A stretch of DNA of 64,000 nt from JBCDAP01 sp038747915 (GTDB taxonomy: Bacteria > Planctomycetota > Phycisphaerae > Phycisphaerales > UBA1924). The notes beneath the pieces are model-generated. The model saw nothing but the letters and a program-made list of their open reading frames with translations. It was not told the origin of the DNA and did no database searches. How positions within the stretch are numbered: position 1 is the stretch's first letter; each line of letters opens with the position of its first letter. Position numbers and translations under genes: made by a program. The stretch lies in NCBI GenBank assembly GCA_038747915.1, contig JBCDJJ010000006.1, positions 1 through 64,000 on the forward strand. The letters run 5' to 3'. This document shows positions 8,709 to 18,045 of this stretch, piece after piece.

Positions 8709-9851
8709 ATGGCGGATCCAGCGCGTTTCGGTGAGCATCGGGGTACTCATCGCATTGGGGCGTTCACACTGATCGAGTTATTGGTTGTGGTGGCGGTGAT
8801 CGCGCTGCTGATCGGATTGCTTCTTCCGACGCTGGGCCGGGCTCGCGAGGCGGCTCGATTGGTTGGCTGCCTCTCGAATCAGCGCGGACTTGGACAAGCC
8901 GGTCACGCGTACGCGGTCGATTACAGCGGATCGATCTTCTCTCTCTCGTGGTCGGTGGACGACGACTTCAATGGCCCGTTCCCCGCTGCGAACCCGGCGC
9001 TGCTTTTCGCTGAGGATGACTTCGAGGCGCGGATGTTTCAGGCGATTCACAACGCCGAGCAGCGCTCGAGCTACGTTGGCCGGATCGACTTCCCGCTTCG
9101 CCGGGAGGATCCCGAGCAGACCATCATCGTCGATCACTACACCTATGAGGTGCTGAGCAGCTACTACGGCAACGAGCAGATCGAGTTTGCGGCGACTTGT
9201 CCGTCGGATCTCGCGTTGCTCGAGAAGCACGAGCAGCGCTACTCCGGGGCGAACCCTCAGCTTCAGTCGTACGCCTCGAGCTATCACGTCACACCGGCGA
9301 GCTACACGCGCGATGTGCTCCGGCCGGCAGCGGGTGGGTACGTGACCCCGGGCACACCCGGGTGGTCGCCGGTGTACGCACCGAGCGCGAACTCGCTCAC
9401 GCTGCTGTTCAATCCAACACCGCCTCGCTTCTACGACGAGCGTTTTATGACGGAGGTCGCGTACCCGAGTGGCAAGGTGTGGATGCACGAATGGGTGCAA
9501 CTGCACTTCCCGGGGCAGTTCGTCTACGCCGCGGAGCGATCGCGCATGCCGCTGCTCATGTACGACGGCTCGGCTAGCACCCGCAACACCCGCGACTCCA
9601 ACCGGGGGTACAGCCCCGTCTGCCCGCAGTGTCCGGCCTCGGTGATCCGCTTCAACGGCGAGATCGAGTACGCGCCGTGGCTCGACGTCGAACTCTCCGA
9701 CCCGCGTAGTACGTCGGCTGGGCAGTACGGGCTGAGCTTCGAGCAGGTTTATCCGCGGTATCGGTGGACGCGTGGCGGCCTGCGCGGCGTGGACTTCGGC
9801 GTCTCCGAGCCGGACACCGGTCAAAGCGACCCGTTCTCGTTCTTCAACTGA
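8709..9851 (+). CDS. Pseudopilin-like protein (copy 1)
   Basis: A 380-residue type IV pilin-like protein. After an 18-residue basic leader it has AFTLIELLVVVAVIALL, the prepilin peptidase site followed by the hydrophobic assembly helix, then LPTLGRAREAARLVGCLSN as in planctomycete DUF1559-type pseudopilins. Alanine replaces the usual glycine before Phe. The large C-terminal domain contains a CPQCP pair near residue 300. The usual H-x9-DG is degenerate: a YDG remains, but the His is missing. GGGAAGGGG upstream supports the ATG at 8709. It follows the HTH-like gene by 32 bases and precedes a secreted beta protein, so the three may be co-transcribed. Confidence 0.85.
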   Translation: MADPARFGEHRGTHRIGAFTLIELLVVVAVIALLIGLLLPTLGRAREAARLVGCLSNQRGLGQAGHAYAVDYSGSIFSLSWSVDDDFNGPFPAANPALLFAEDDFEARMFQAIHNAEQRSSYVGRIDFPLRREDPEQTIIVDHYTYEVLSSYYGNEQIEFAATCPSDLALLEKHEQRYSGANPQLQSYASSYHVTPASYTRDVLRPAAGGYVTPGTPGWSPVYAPSANSLTLLFNPTPPRFYDERFMTEVAYPSGKVWMHEWVQLHFPGQFVYAAERSRMPLLMYDGSASTRNTRDSNRGYSPVCPQCPASVIRFNGEIEYAPWLDVELSDPRSTSAGQYGLSFEQVYPRYRWTRGGLRGVDFGVSEPDTGQSDPFSFFN

Positions 9852-9966
9852 ATTCTGCATTTCCCACCTGCGGCGTGTGATCTGTACACGCTGCGTTGAC
9901 ACACACTTGGAGTGGCACCACGAGCTACACGAGCAGGTGCCCGGCTCTCGACGGAGATCTCACCCC

Positions 9967-12330
9967 ATGACTTCCGACTCTGTTCTCCCGATGCGTCTCG
10001 GTCTCGCCGTCGCTGCTCCCACCCTCACTCTGGCGCTCGCCTCTGTCGCGGTCGCGCAGCCGGTGATCACGGAGCACACGGTCACGATCCCGGGCCCGAT
10101 CAACATTACTGACACCTTCATGGCGATCGATATGGGTGGCGCCACGATCACCGCGGGGGATTACAACGAGTGGTCGCTGGTGGTCGACTGGATCGATCCC
10201 GCGTTTGCCGCGCAGAGCGCCGAGTGCAGGGTCTTCCTCTCGTCGTCTGATGTGGTGGACACCACGACCGACACCATCGTTCGGTACAGCGGTGAGGGAA
10301 GCAGCTTCATTCCGTCGTTCACCAATGGTGGTACCGGTGTCGACAATCCGTTCCCCAACAATGATATGACGTGGGGCAACCCACGGTTTCTCGGCGACTA
10401 TCAGGGCGGCGATCCCCTCTTCTTGCACGTGCAGCAGGAGGTTCCGTTCACCGGTGCGCAGCTGCTCGATATTCGCCTCACGCTGATCGATCTGCCGGAT
10501 TTCACGCTCACAGCGCTGGTCGTCCCGCCGACGGTGCAGCGGGGAGACACCATCGCCGGCAACCTGGCCAACTCTCAGGATCTGCTCGGCGCCAACGGCG
10601 TCGACCGCGGTCCGACGGGAAATGTTGGTGACTTCTTTCGCGGCGTTGGCAACGAAGATGTCTACGTGATCGACTGGGATGGCGGCCCGTTCATCGTCAA
10701 CCTCTGTACTGATACGTTCCTCAACGATCACGTCGTCCGGCTGTACAGCAGTGAGGAGGAACTGATCACGTCATCGACGGTTGATGTCACCGAGGATGTC
10801 TTTGTGGGACGTGATGTGACCGCGGGGTCGTACTTCATCGTGGTCGAGAGCACGCGTGAGGGTGGTGGTGAGTACGAGCTGCGGATCGATGACGTCGGTG
10901 CATGCCCGCCGCGGGTGGTGCCGACCGATGGCCTGTTCGCGGTTGCGGCCAACCGGCTGTTCCGAATCGATGAGTCGACCGGTGAGGTCGGTCTCGTTGA
11001 TAGTCTGGTTCCGGCACCTGGTCAGCCAGCGTTCAACGGCTCGCTGCTCGGCATGGCGTTCAACAACGAGGGGAGGCTGCTGCTCCAGACGACATTCGGG
11101 ATGTGGGAGGCCGACCCGAGCACCGCCGAACTCACGTTCATCGGCGACCTCAACGAGTCGACGCGGTGCATCGCGGATTGGGCGAACCCGCTCGACCGCA
11201 TGCCCAACGAGGATGATGTGCAGGCCGTGATCTCCCAGGTCAACGGCGCCGGCTTCTCGTCGCTCGTTCGAGAGTTTGCTGAGCCGACGGACACACGAGA
11301 TGCCTTCGACCTCGCGGCATACATGGTCGAGCTGACACTCGGTTGCCCGGAGGTGACCACGCTGTCCTACCTCTTCGGTGGTGGGCTTGCGCCGGACTCG
11401 CAGGGCTCGGGGCTGATCGGCGCGACCGCAGCGACCAGTTCACTCATCCCGAGAGCCGAGGAAACCATCACGATCTCGGGGCCATTCCTGGTGAGCCCGG
11501 GGGGGATCGCGATCGACCTCGGTGGCGCCGATCTCCAGCCCGGGGTGTACATCGACGCGTTCGTCGTCTTCGATTGGGAGGACTTCTCGGGCTCCGGGGC
11601 GCTCTCGTTTGACACAGAGATCTGGCTCTCGGACTCGGAGAACCCCGATATCGACACCGATGGCATCGTGCGGTACACCGGCGAGGGGATCGAATTTTCT
11701 CCGCTGAACGGCAGCACATTCGCCACCAGTGTTTCGGACCTCAACTTTGGCATCATCGACTTCGAACTCAACGGGGGGACGAACTACGGCGGCGGCGACC
11801 CGATCTTCCTCCATGTCCGTCAGCCCGGTACGAACGCGGTGGCCGAGATCTCGAACATCGACGTGGTGCTCACCCGGCGCGAGGCGCTTGGTGTGCTCGT
11901 CTCGTTGATCGATACCACCACCGGCCGCGGTGCCCCTGGGGCGCCGCTCACCTACAGCGAACTCGTCGGCTTCCAGGTGCCGCAGATCAGCGGCATGGAC
12001 CTCAGGAGCGATGGGAATCTGGTTGCGATCGAGCGCGCGACGAACAGCCTGGTTGAGCTTGACCCACAGACGGGAGTGATAACGAAGATCGATGATCTGA
12101 TCTCGCAGCCCGGCTTCTACGGTGGTCTTGCGATCGTGTCTGACACCGAGGCGTATTACGTCACCGCTGCTGACAACTCGTTCGGTAACGGCGATGGCGC
12201 ACTGTATCGGTTCGACCCCTTCACGGGTGAACAGGCGCTCGTTGTCGAGTTTGAGACGGCCGTTGTGGCGCCCGGTACGACCGTCGGTTTCCGCGGGCTC
12301 GCTACCCCTCCGGCACCGCAGCAGCCTTGA
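9967..12330 (+). CDS. Large secreted protein with an internal domain duplication
   Basis: A 787-residue exported protein. The start at 9967 gives a signal peptide ending in ASVAVAQ; an internal ATG at 9991 gives a shorter version of the same signal. A beta-rich domain occurs twice: about residues 32-175 and about 495-640. Both copies share a GG-A-DLGGA or DMGGA turn, DGIVRYTGEG or DTIVRYSGEG and GGDPxFLHV. Between them is a region resembling the bacterial pre-peptidase C-terminal (PPC) fold (EDVYVIDWDGG, VVRLYSSEE), then a propeller-like stretch (LFAVAANRLFRIDESTGEV). A second propeller-like segment ends the protein. No sorting tail or dockerin is visible, and the catalytic function is unknown. 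It probably belongs with the upstream pseudopilin pair. Confidence 0.7.
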   Translation: MTSDSVLPMRLGLAVAAPTLTLALASVAVAQPVITEHTVTIPGPINITDTFMAIDMGGATITAGDYNEWSLVVDWIDPAFAAQSAECRVFLSSSDVVDTTTDTIVRYSGEGSSFIPSFTNGGTGVDNPFPNNDMTWGNPRFLGDYQGGDPLFLHVQQEVPFTGAQLLDIRLTLIDLPDFTLTALVVPPTVQRGDTIAGNLANSQDLLGANGVDRGPTGNVGDFFRGVGNEDVYVIDWDGGPFIVNLCTDTFLNDHVVRLYSSEEELITSSTVDVTEDVFVGRDVTAGSYFIVVESTREGGGEYELRIDDVGACPPRVVPTDGLFAVAANRLFRIDESTGEVGLVDSLVPAPGQPAFNGSLLGMAFNNEGRLLLQTTFGMWEADPSTAELTFIGDLNESTRCIADWANPLDRMPNEDDVQAVISQVNGAGFSSLVREFAEPTDTRDAFDLAAYMVELTLGCPEVTTLSYLFGGGLAPDSQGSGLIGATAATSSLIPRAEETITISGPFLVSPGGIAIDLGGADLQPGVYIDAFVVFDWEDFSGSGALSFDTEIWLSDSENPDIDTDGIVRYTGEGIEFSPLNGSTFATSVSDLNFGIIDFELNGGTNYGGGDPIFLHVRQPGTNAVAEISNIDVVLTRREALGVLVSLIDTTTGRGAPGAPLTYSELVGFQVPQISGMDLRSDGNLVAIERATNSLVELDPQTGVITKIDDLISQPGFYGGLAIVSDTEAYYVTAADNSFGNGDGALYRFDPFTGEQALVVEFETAVVAPGTTVGFRGLATPPAPQQP

Positions 12331-12461
12331 ACACCTTGATGCTTCAGTGTGCGGGTGACGCCTCGTGTCGCGAAGGCACAGCATCTGTCGAAGCTTCGCT
12401 TGGGCGAGGGGAATGTCGATCGACCAGCGGTGGCCCGTCGATCGGCATGCGGCCATCGGTC

Positions 12462-12482
12462 GGCGGCGCGTGGGGCGCCGCC
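12462..12482. terminator. Possible hairpin terminator between convergent genes
   Basis: GGCGGCG at 12462-12468 can pair with CGCCGCC at 12476-12482 around a 7-base loop. It lies in the 174-base gap between the plus gene ending at 12330 and the minus gene ending at 12505. No T run is present on either side, so the call is tentative. Confidence 0.35.
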
Positions 12483-12504
12483 TGGTGATGGTCGCGGGAG
12501 GGGG

Positions 12505-13230
12505 TTAGGTGCGCCGGCGGCGGGTGGCGGCCATGCCGGCGAGCACCGCGAGTGCTGCGGTGCCCGGGGCGGGGAGGATGGCGTATTCGGCGCCGGTGAG
12601 TGTGACGGTGTAGTTCACGGTGGCGAAGCTCGAGGCGCCGAAGGTCGGTGCGTTGTTGTCCCACGCGAGTCCGCCGAACAGACCGCTCGCGGGGCCGATC
12701 TCGACACCGGGCATGGTGAGGTCGTAGTTGAAGAGGAATTCGCCCAGCGAGTTCGCGGGTTGGAAGTCGGGGCCGAAGGGAACGCCGCCGCTTTCGCCCG
12801 ACTGTGAGTAGACGAAGAGGATGTAATCGCCGGCACCGGGGACCAGGGCGCCCGACAGCGACCCCTCGAAGACCGCGGCGACCGCTTCGAGCGTAGTGGC
12901 ATCGAAGAGCGCGAGGAACGAGCCGTTCGACGATGGTCCGAAGTCGACCGAGGCGGAGAAGGAACTCGGGTTGGTGATCGAGATGACATACGGGTCGGCA
13001 TCGAACTCGCCGCTCGTGAGAGCGCCCTCGATGGTGGTGAGCGCACCGTCGCCGGCGGTGATGTTGGCTTCGGTGAGGTCGCCGCCGCCCAGGCCGAACA
13101 CGACGGGGCCGGTGCCGCCGGCATTGCCTCGCTCGATCCAGGCACCGTCGACGCCGCCGGGGACCTGAGCAAGAGCGCTGGTGGCCAGCCCCGAGCCAAC
13201 CAGGAACGCAAGCACTGCGTGCTTCTTCAT
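12505..13230 (-). CDS. Secreted protein with a PEP-CTERM-like sorting tail
   Basis: A 241-residue protein. TTGGAGGAAA ends 7 bases before the ATG at 13230, a strong ribosome site, and the first 22 residues (MKKHAVLAFLVGSGLATSALAQ) are a classical signal peptide. The mature part is a glycine-rich beta protein with SITNPSSFSASVDFG and TTLEAVAAVFEGS, reminiscent of PPC-like domains. It ends LPAPGTAALAVLAGMAATRRRRT, again a short hydrophobic helix plus arginine cluster, so it is a predicted exosortase substrate like the gene at 6181-6747. The gene upstream on the same strand ends 211 bases away; that gap leaves room for its own promoter. Confidence 0.75.
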   Translation of the reverse strand: MKKHAVLAFLVGSGLATSALAQVPGGVDGAWIERGNAGGTGPVVFGLGGGDLTEANITAGDGALTTIEGALTSGEFDADPYVISITNPSSFSASVDFGPSSNGSFLALFDATTLEAVAAVFEGSLSGALVPGAGDYILFVYSQSGESGGVPFGPDFQPANSLGEFLFNYDLTMPGVEIGPASGLFGGLAWDNNAPTFGASSFATVNYTVTLTGAEYAILPAPGTAALAVLAGMAATRRRRT

Positions 13231-13441
13231 AACGCGTTTCCTCCAAGAAACAGGTGTGAGAACAAAGAACACAATCGAGGCGATCGGAACGACGCGTGCC
13301 ATGCGTCTGGTTGTGTGGGGCGGGCGGTGAGGCCGGCACCCCTCTTCCACAAATCGGGTCGATCCGGACCGGCCGACCCGCACCACGGTGACTCTCCTCT
13401 GAGCCGGTGGTGCCATCCATCACTCTGTCCCCAAACAACGT

Positions 13442-16400
13442 TCAGGGACAACCGTTCGGGAGCAGATTCCCGAAAAACGCGAGATCGAACGCATCGGGCG
13501 CGGAGAACGGCGCCACGAAGTTGGCGGTGGGATCGAGCGCTGCGAGCAGCGCGAGGTAGGCGTTGACGTCGTCGAGGGTGATCACGTCAGCAGGGGATGC
13601 GAGATCGGCGAGACAGGGCAGGTCGACTTCGACACGCGTCGTGATCAGCCCAGCGGCGAACGGTGGGGGCGGGTTGAACGCGCCGTAGAAGCCGGTGACG
13701 ATGAGCCACTCGCCGCTCTCACTCGCATCGAAGGTGAGCGCGCCGCCGTCGGGACCTGAGAAGACGCCAGCGGCGCCGCCGATCGTTGTCTGATCGTCGA
13801 AGATGACGAGTCGATCGAGGAAGACGGCGCGCTCGTCGACCACACCGCCCGCGGCCCACCGCCCGAACCAGAAGACCTCGCCGGTCTCGGTGAGCTTGAT
13901 CGGGCCATCATCGGAGCCCACCTGCGACAGTGCAGCGGGATCGGTGGCCGCGACGACATCGCCTGCACCGGCCACGGTCCGTGTGTTGTCGACAGCGATC
14001 ACCGAGCCGTCGCCGAAGAAGCTCGCACCGGTGAGCTGGATCTCGTAGGGCAGGCTCGAGGCGCCGGGTGCGCCGAGCAGTTCGAACGAGCCGATGAAAT
14101 CGGTCTGCCAGCCGAGCCCGTCGGTGGCCCGCTGAGCGGTGTCTTCGACGGCGACGAGCGATGCGAGCGAGCCGCCGGCCGGCAGCTTGGAGATCGTACC
14201 GACCGTGCCGATGTAGAGGTCGCCGGTCGCGGCGTCGACCGCGATGCCTGTCGGTCCGAGGAGGCCGGAGGCGACGGTGCTCGATGGGAAGCCCGGTGTG
14301 CCCGTATCGATCGCGGTGACTGTGCCGGCACCGGGGTCGGTGTAGTAGAGCGTGCCGGTCGTGTCATCGAGTGCGAGGTCGCCGATCTCCACGACGGTGC
14401 TCGCGACGGTCTCGACGCCGGTGCCATCGAGGTTCGATCGCTCGATCGACATGGTGATCGGGTTCGACCAGTAGAGCTTCCCGGCGGTCGAGTCGGCTGC
14501 GAGCTGGTCGTACGTGCGCGTGCCGCTTGGGATGTCGAGGTCTTCGTCGAAGATAGCGGCGCTGTTCGCGCCGTCCGCATCGGAGGTCCAGAGTTCGCCG
14601 AGGGCGCGGTCGCTCCAGTAGAGGGATGTTCCGTCGGTCGCGAGGTCGGAGATATCGCCGATGGTGGCATCGCCATCGAGCGGTGATCCGCCCGCGACGA
14701 GCGGTTCGAGATTCGATCCGTCGAGTTCGGTCCTCCGGATCGGGCCGGGGCCGTCGGGGAGTGTGTTGTGATAGAGGAAGTCGGTGCCCGCATCGTTGAT
14801 CGCGACGAGGCCGGGCTGAAGGAACTCCTCGGTGAGAAAGTCCCAGTCGGAGTCGGGCGGGGTGCTCACCGCGAGGGGCGCGAGGGGTGTCGATGTGCCG
14901 AGGTCAAACCGCTCGATCGTGCCCGTCGCTGGGCTGACCCAGTGGAGTACGTTGCCAGCGACAACGAGGTGCGCCGGTGCCACCTCGTAGCGTGGGAGTT
15001 CTTCGAGTGCATCGGAGACAGCGTTCGTGCGCTGACCGAGCGGGATCACCTGGTTCGTGGCGACACCGAGGATGTACGTGTCCGGTGTGCCATCGGGGAT
15101 GAGCGTTCCATCGAGGGTGGACTGGGGCACGCTGGGGGCCGCGTCGTCATTGCGGGCGACGATGTCGCGGAAGATGCCGTTGGCGTTGAAATTGAGCGTA
15201 TCGAAGAGGTACAGCGTGGTGTCGAAGGCGGCGCTGCCGACGGTGCTCGCGGAAAAGGTGGCGGGGTCGTCGATGAAGATGCGGTAGAGATCGACATCGT
15301 GCGCATCGGCGAGTGCGCCGGTGATGGAAGTGATCGGTCCGGCGCCGATGGTGACGTTGGGGGTCGCTTGCGACTGCCCGGCATCGCCGATCTCGGCGAA
15401 CGAGTTGACCGTCGGGTCGAGCACACCACGGAACGCGTACGAGCCGGAATCGGAGAGGTCGACGGGTTGACCGACGAGTGTGCCCCACGTGCCGCCGGTG
15501 GGTGTGGCATCGCCCTCGGCGACCAGAAGGGTGTCGTTGAGGTAGAGGCCGTCGTTGGTGGACGCGGTGGTGGCGCTGAAGAGCACGTTGCCGGTGTTGT
15601 CGATGCTCTGGGCGTGTGGCCCGGCACCGATGGTCACGAACATGTCGGGCCCCGCGCCGACCGGACCACCCTCGGCCGCCACGAGGCTCACGCCGAGCGG
15701 CCCGCTCGCATCAAAGTCGACGAGGAGCAGGGCACGCTTCAGCACGCTCAGCTCGTCGAGCACCGCGCTCACGAGCATCTGCCCGGCATCGTTGATCTGA
15801 ATGAAGGTTGCGGTGTCGACCGACGCGATGGTGGTCGATGCGTCGAGCCCGACGGGTACGAAGGGAAGGGGCTCCCCGGCGAGCAGCAGGGGTGTCTCGG
15901 GTGCGATGAAGATGCCCGAGACGGCGGCTGCGGCGGTGCCGCCCGGCGCAAACGGGCTGACCTCGAGCGACATGGCGACGACGATGGTGCCCGCATCGTC
16001 CACATCGACCGAGAAGATGTCGGTCATCACGTGGTCGCCGCAGGGGACATCGTTCACGCAGTCCAGGGAGTTAAAGAAGAACTCGTCGTCGGCGGCGATC
16101 ACCGCGGGAAGGGCTGGCGGGGTGTTCGGGAGCGTCAGGCCGAGCGAACTGAGCAGAAGGGCATCGTTGTTCCCGGAGATGGCGACCTCGACGTGGGCGA
16201 GGGTGTTGCCGGTCTCATTGGTGTGCACCGCGAGGACGCCGGGCGAGAAGGGCGAGCCGAAGACCGACGATACGAAGCCGAAAAACCCCGCAGCCCCGCC
16301 AACGGGCGTCCGGGCACTAAAGAGGAACTCCGTGCTGGTCGGCGTCAGCGTTTGGGTGTGGGCGGGCCCCGCGCCGGTGAGCAGACCGACGATGATCATC

Positions 16401-16453
16401 GCCTGGAGAACCGATTCGGTTCGCGTTCGATTCTCACGACTGACGCACGTCAT
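13442..16453 (-). CDS. Very large secreted beta-propeller protein with a degenerate dockerin-like end
   Basis: A 1003-residue protein; residues about 16-34 form a signal peptide (MIIVGLLTGAGPAHTQ). The N-terminal half has choice-of-anchor style repeats (INDAGQMLVSA, TGNVLFSATT). Around residue 385 there is a PPC-like segment (DVDLYRIFIDDP, TTLYLFDTLNF). From about residue 500 to 760 it has YWTD-type propeller blades: LHWVSPATGTIERFD, LYWSDRALGELWTSD, LYWSNPITMSIERSN and LYYTDPGAG. The last 60 residues (DVITLDDVNAYLALL ... DAFDLAFFGNLLPNGCP) match the layout of the GC-type dockerin of Phycisphaerales, including the Cys-Pro end, but some calcium-binding Asp residues are missing. A surface protein binding ligand or scaffold is likely; no catalytic site was seen. 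Confidence 0.7.
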   Translation of the reverse strand: MTCVSRENRTRTESVLQAMIIVGLLTGAGPAHTQTLTPTSTEFLFSARTPVGGAAGFFGFVSSVFGSPFSPGVLAVHTNETGNTLAHVEVAISGNNDALLLSSLGLTLPNTPPALPAVIAADDEFFFNSLDCVNDVPCGDHVMTDIFSVDVDDAGTIVVAMSLEVSPFAPGGTAAAAVSGIFIAPETPLLLAGEPLPFVPVGLDASTTIASVDTATFIQINDAGQMLVSAVLDELSVLKRALLLVDFDASGPLGVSLVAAEGGPVGAGPDMFVTIGAGPHAQSIDNTGNVLFSATTASTNDGLYLNDTLLVAEGDATPTGGTWGTLVGQPVDLSDSGSYAFRGVLDPTVNSFAEIGDAGQSQATPNVTIGAGPITSITGALADAHDVDLYRIFIDDPATFSASTVGSAAFDTTLYLFDTLNFNANGIFRDIVARNDDAAPSVPQSTLDGTLIPDGTPDTYILGVATNQVIPLGQRTNAVSDALEELPRYEVAPAHLVVAGNVLHWVSPATGTIERFDLGTSTPLAPLAVSTPPDSDWDFLTEEFLQPGLVAINDAGTDFLYHNTLPDGPGPIRRTELDGSNLEPLVAGGSPLDGDATIGDISDLATDGTSLYWSDRALGELWTSDADGANSAAIFDEDLDIPSGTRTYDQLAADSTAGKLYWSNPITMSIERSNLDGTGVETVASTVVEIGDLALDDTTGTLYYTDPGAGTVTAIDTGTPGFPSSTVASGLLGPTGIAVDAATGDLYIGTVGTISKLPAGGSLASLVAVEDTAQRATDGLGWQTDFIGSFELLGAPGASSLPYEIQLTGASFFGDGSVIAVDNTRTVAGAGDVVAATDPAALSQVGSDDGPIKLTETGEVFWFGRWAAGGVVDERAVFLDRLVIFDDQTTIGGAAGVFSGPDGGALTFDASESGEWLIVTGFYGAFNPPPPFAAGLITTRVEVDLPCLADLASPADVITLDDVNAYLALLAALDPTANFVAPFSAPDAFDLAFFGNLLPNGCP

Positions 16454-16773
16454 GTCGAAGCCCCCACTTCACATTCAGGCGTTGAATACGCTTGATAACG
16501 AAGAATATTCAGAATAAAGCAAGACGCAGCCGCATCCGCTGCACATTTACTCGGCGCAACAGTACAACGAGTCTCAGACTGATTCAAGAACAATCCTTGA
16601 CGGTCGGTTGAAATCATGTAGCTTCTGGGGGTCGGCACTCATCCGGCGGTGCGTGGGCATCGCGACGGGCCCAGGAGTGACTCCGGATCACGCGTCGGGC
16701 GAGCCCGGTGGCTCGCTCGTCCAGGCTCCGCTCCGACCTGCGAAAGGCCAGCGTGTCTCCGACACTTCCCGAG
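16454..16773. other. Divergent intergenic region
   Basis: About 320 bases between the minus gene starting at 16453 and the chosen plus start at 16774. Its left half is AT-richer than the surroundings and holds a promoter candidate at 16597-16624. An in-frame GTG at 16708 could lengthen the plus gene by 22 codons. Confidence 0.4.
16597..16624 (+). promoter_or_regulatory. Sigma70-like promoter candidate
   Basis: TTGACG at 16597-16602 and TAGCTT at 16619-16624 with a 16-base spacer, in the AT-richer part of a divergent intergenic region. It would drive the HTH-like/pseudopilin/thioredoxin genes on the plus strand. The -35 is good and the -10 is poor. Confidence 0.35.
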
Positions 16774-18045
16774 ATGACGACCGACCGATCTCCCGGTGCG
16801 ACGCAGCCCCCGCTCACCGAACGCGCGCTTCAACTCGCGAGCGATCTCAAGCAGGATCTTGATGTGCTCGTGGAGCACACGGTCGGGAGCGATGCTCGTC
16901 CGGCGTCGCTCGCGCGACATCTCAAGCTGGGCCAGAGCCTCTCGGCGCGCATCCTGCGGGCGACACGCGCCGACGATCCTGTTCGCGTGCTCGACGAGGT
17001 GCCGGCGCCGCACGGGCTCACCATGTTCCTCGCGGCCGCATCGGATGCTGGTGTCGATGGCGCGCTGACCGGTCGAGCTGCTGCGACGGTGATGCGGTTC
17101 GAACGTCTGATCGCCGAGTTCCCGACGGGTCGCGCCGGTTTGAACGCAGCGATGGCCGGATGGGATCCTGAGGCCCACGCCCGCGCGTGCAACACCGCGC
17201 AGCAGGCCATCTACCGCTCGATGAGCACGATGCTCGGTTTCCACGCTGAAACGATGGTGCATTCGTATTTCGTGTTCCCGAGTCAGGTCGATCCGGCGTA
17301 CGCGGACCTCGGCATCTTGATGTTCAAGCTCGGTCTTCAGCGGCTCCGGCCGAGTTCGCGGATCACGCTGTTCGGGCACCGTGTGTCGGGTCCGGCGTCG
17401 GATGTGGGGTGGGTCGAGACGCTCGACGGCGATTACGCTCAGGACAACCTTCCGGGGTGCTTCCTTCCCGAGTTTTCGTCCCCGGATGGGATCGATCGGA
17501 TCGAGCTGTTCCGGCGGCCCGACCTGCATCTCTTTACGCTGCCCACCGATGAGCCACCGCTCGGCGTGTCGCTCGATGTGTGCGGCGCGACGGTGCTCCG
17601 CAAGTCGTCGCCGCGCGTTGCGCAGGGTGACCAGAGGTGGCTGTGGGAGACAGTGGTGCCGAGGCTCCCGGCGAAGTCGATGCTGGTGGACGTGTTCGTG
17701 CATCGGGATCTGCTGCCCGCTCGGGGTGAGCCGAGGCTGACGCACTCGCTGCACGGCCTGAACCACGCCTCGGAGCGGCCGGATGATCCCGAGCTCGATC
17801 TCGACCAGATGCAGCTGCCGCTCTCACTCGAGGCGTTCGAGCCGTCCGATCGACGGCTCAAGTTCACGGGCGTGCGGCAGTACGTACCCGCGGTGCATCG
17901 GATGTGCGAGGCGATCGGCGCGAGCGTGGGTGCGTTCGCGGGGTACCGGCTGTCCGTTCGGTATCCGGCGCCGTTGATCAGTCACACGGTGTGGATCCCG
18001 CTCGACGACGGGGCGTCGAGCACGACGAAGTGGGGTGGGCCATGA
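16774..18045 (+). CDS. Uncharacterised protein with an HTH-like N-terminal segment, pseudopilin-linked (copy 2)
   Basis: A 423-residue cytoplasmic protein from the ATG at 16774; a GTG at 16708 gives 445 residues. The shorter start brings the N-terminus close to that of the paralogue at 7357. Residues about 40-65 (ASLARHLKLGQSLSARILRA) have helix-turn-helix spacing and align with the HTH-like segment of copy 1. No other family is recognised. The stop codon overlaps the start of the following pseudopilin as ATGA, so the two products are translationally coupled and are probably made in fixed ratio. This argues for a direct partnership, although the biochemical role is unknown. Confidence 0.65.
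   Translation: MTTDRSPGATQPPLTERALQLASDLKQDLDVLVEHTVGSDARPASLARHLKLGQSLSARILRATRADDPVRVLDEVPAPHGLTMFLAAASDAGVDGALTGRAAATVMRFERLIAEFPTGRAGLNAAMAGWDPEAHARACNTAQQAIYRSMSTMLGFHAETMVHSYFVFPSQVDPAYADLGILMFKLGLQRLRPSSRITLFGHRVSGPASDVGWVETLDGDYAQDNLPGCFLPEFSSPDGIDRIELFRRPDLHLFTLPTDEPPLGVSLDVCGATVLRKSSPRVAQGDQRWLWETVVPRLPAKSMLVDVFVHRDLLPARGEPRLTHSLHGLNHASERPDDPELDLDQMQLPLSLEAFEPSDRRLKFTGVRQYVPAVHRMCEAIGASVGAFAGYRLSVRYPAPLISHTVWIPLDDGASSTTKWGGP

Noticed and set aside
14768..16495. A 575-codon plus-strand open frame
   Set aside because: Antisense shadow of the propeller protein; composition dominated by Gly, Arg, Glu and Val with no family features.
16708..16773. Longer GTG start for the second HTH-like protein
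   Set aside because: Possible, but the ATG at 16774 gives an N-terminus closer to the paralogue, and the added 22 residues are only basic and low in complexity.
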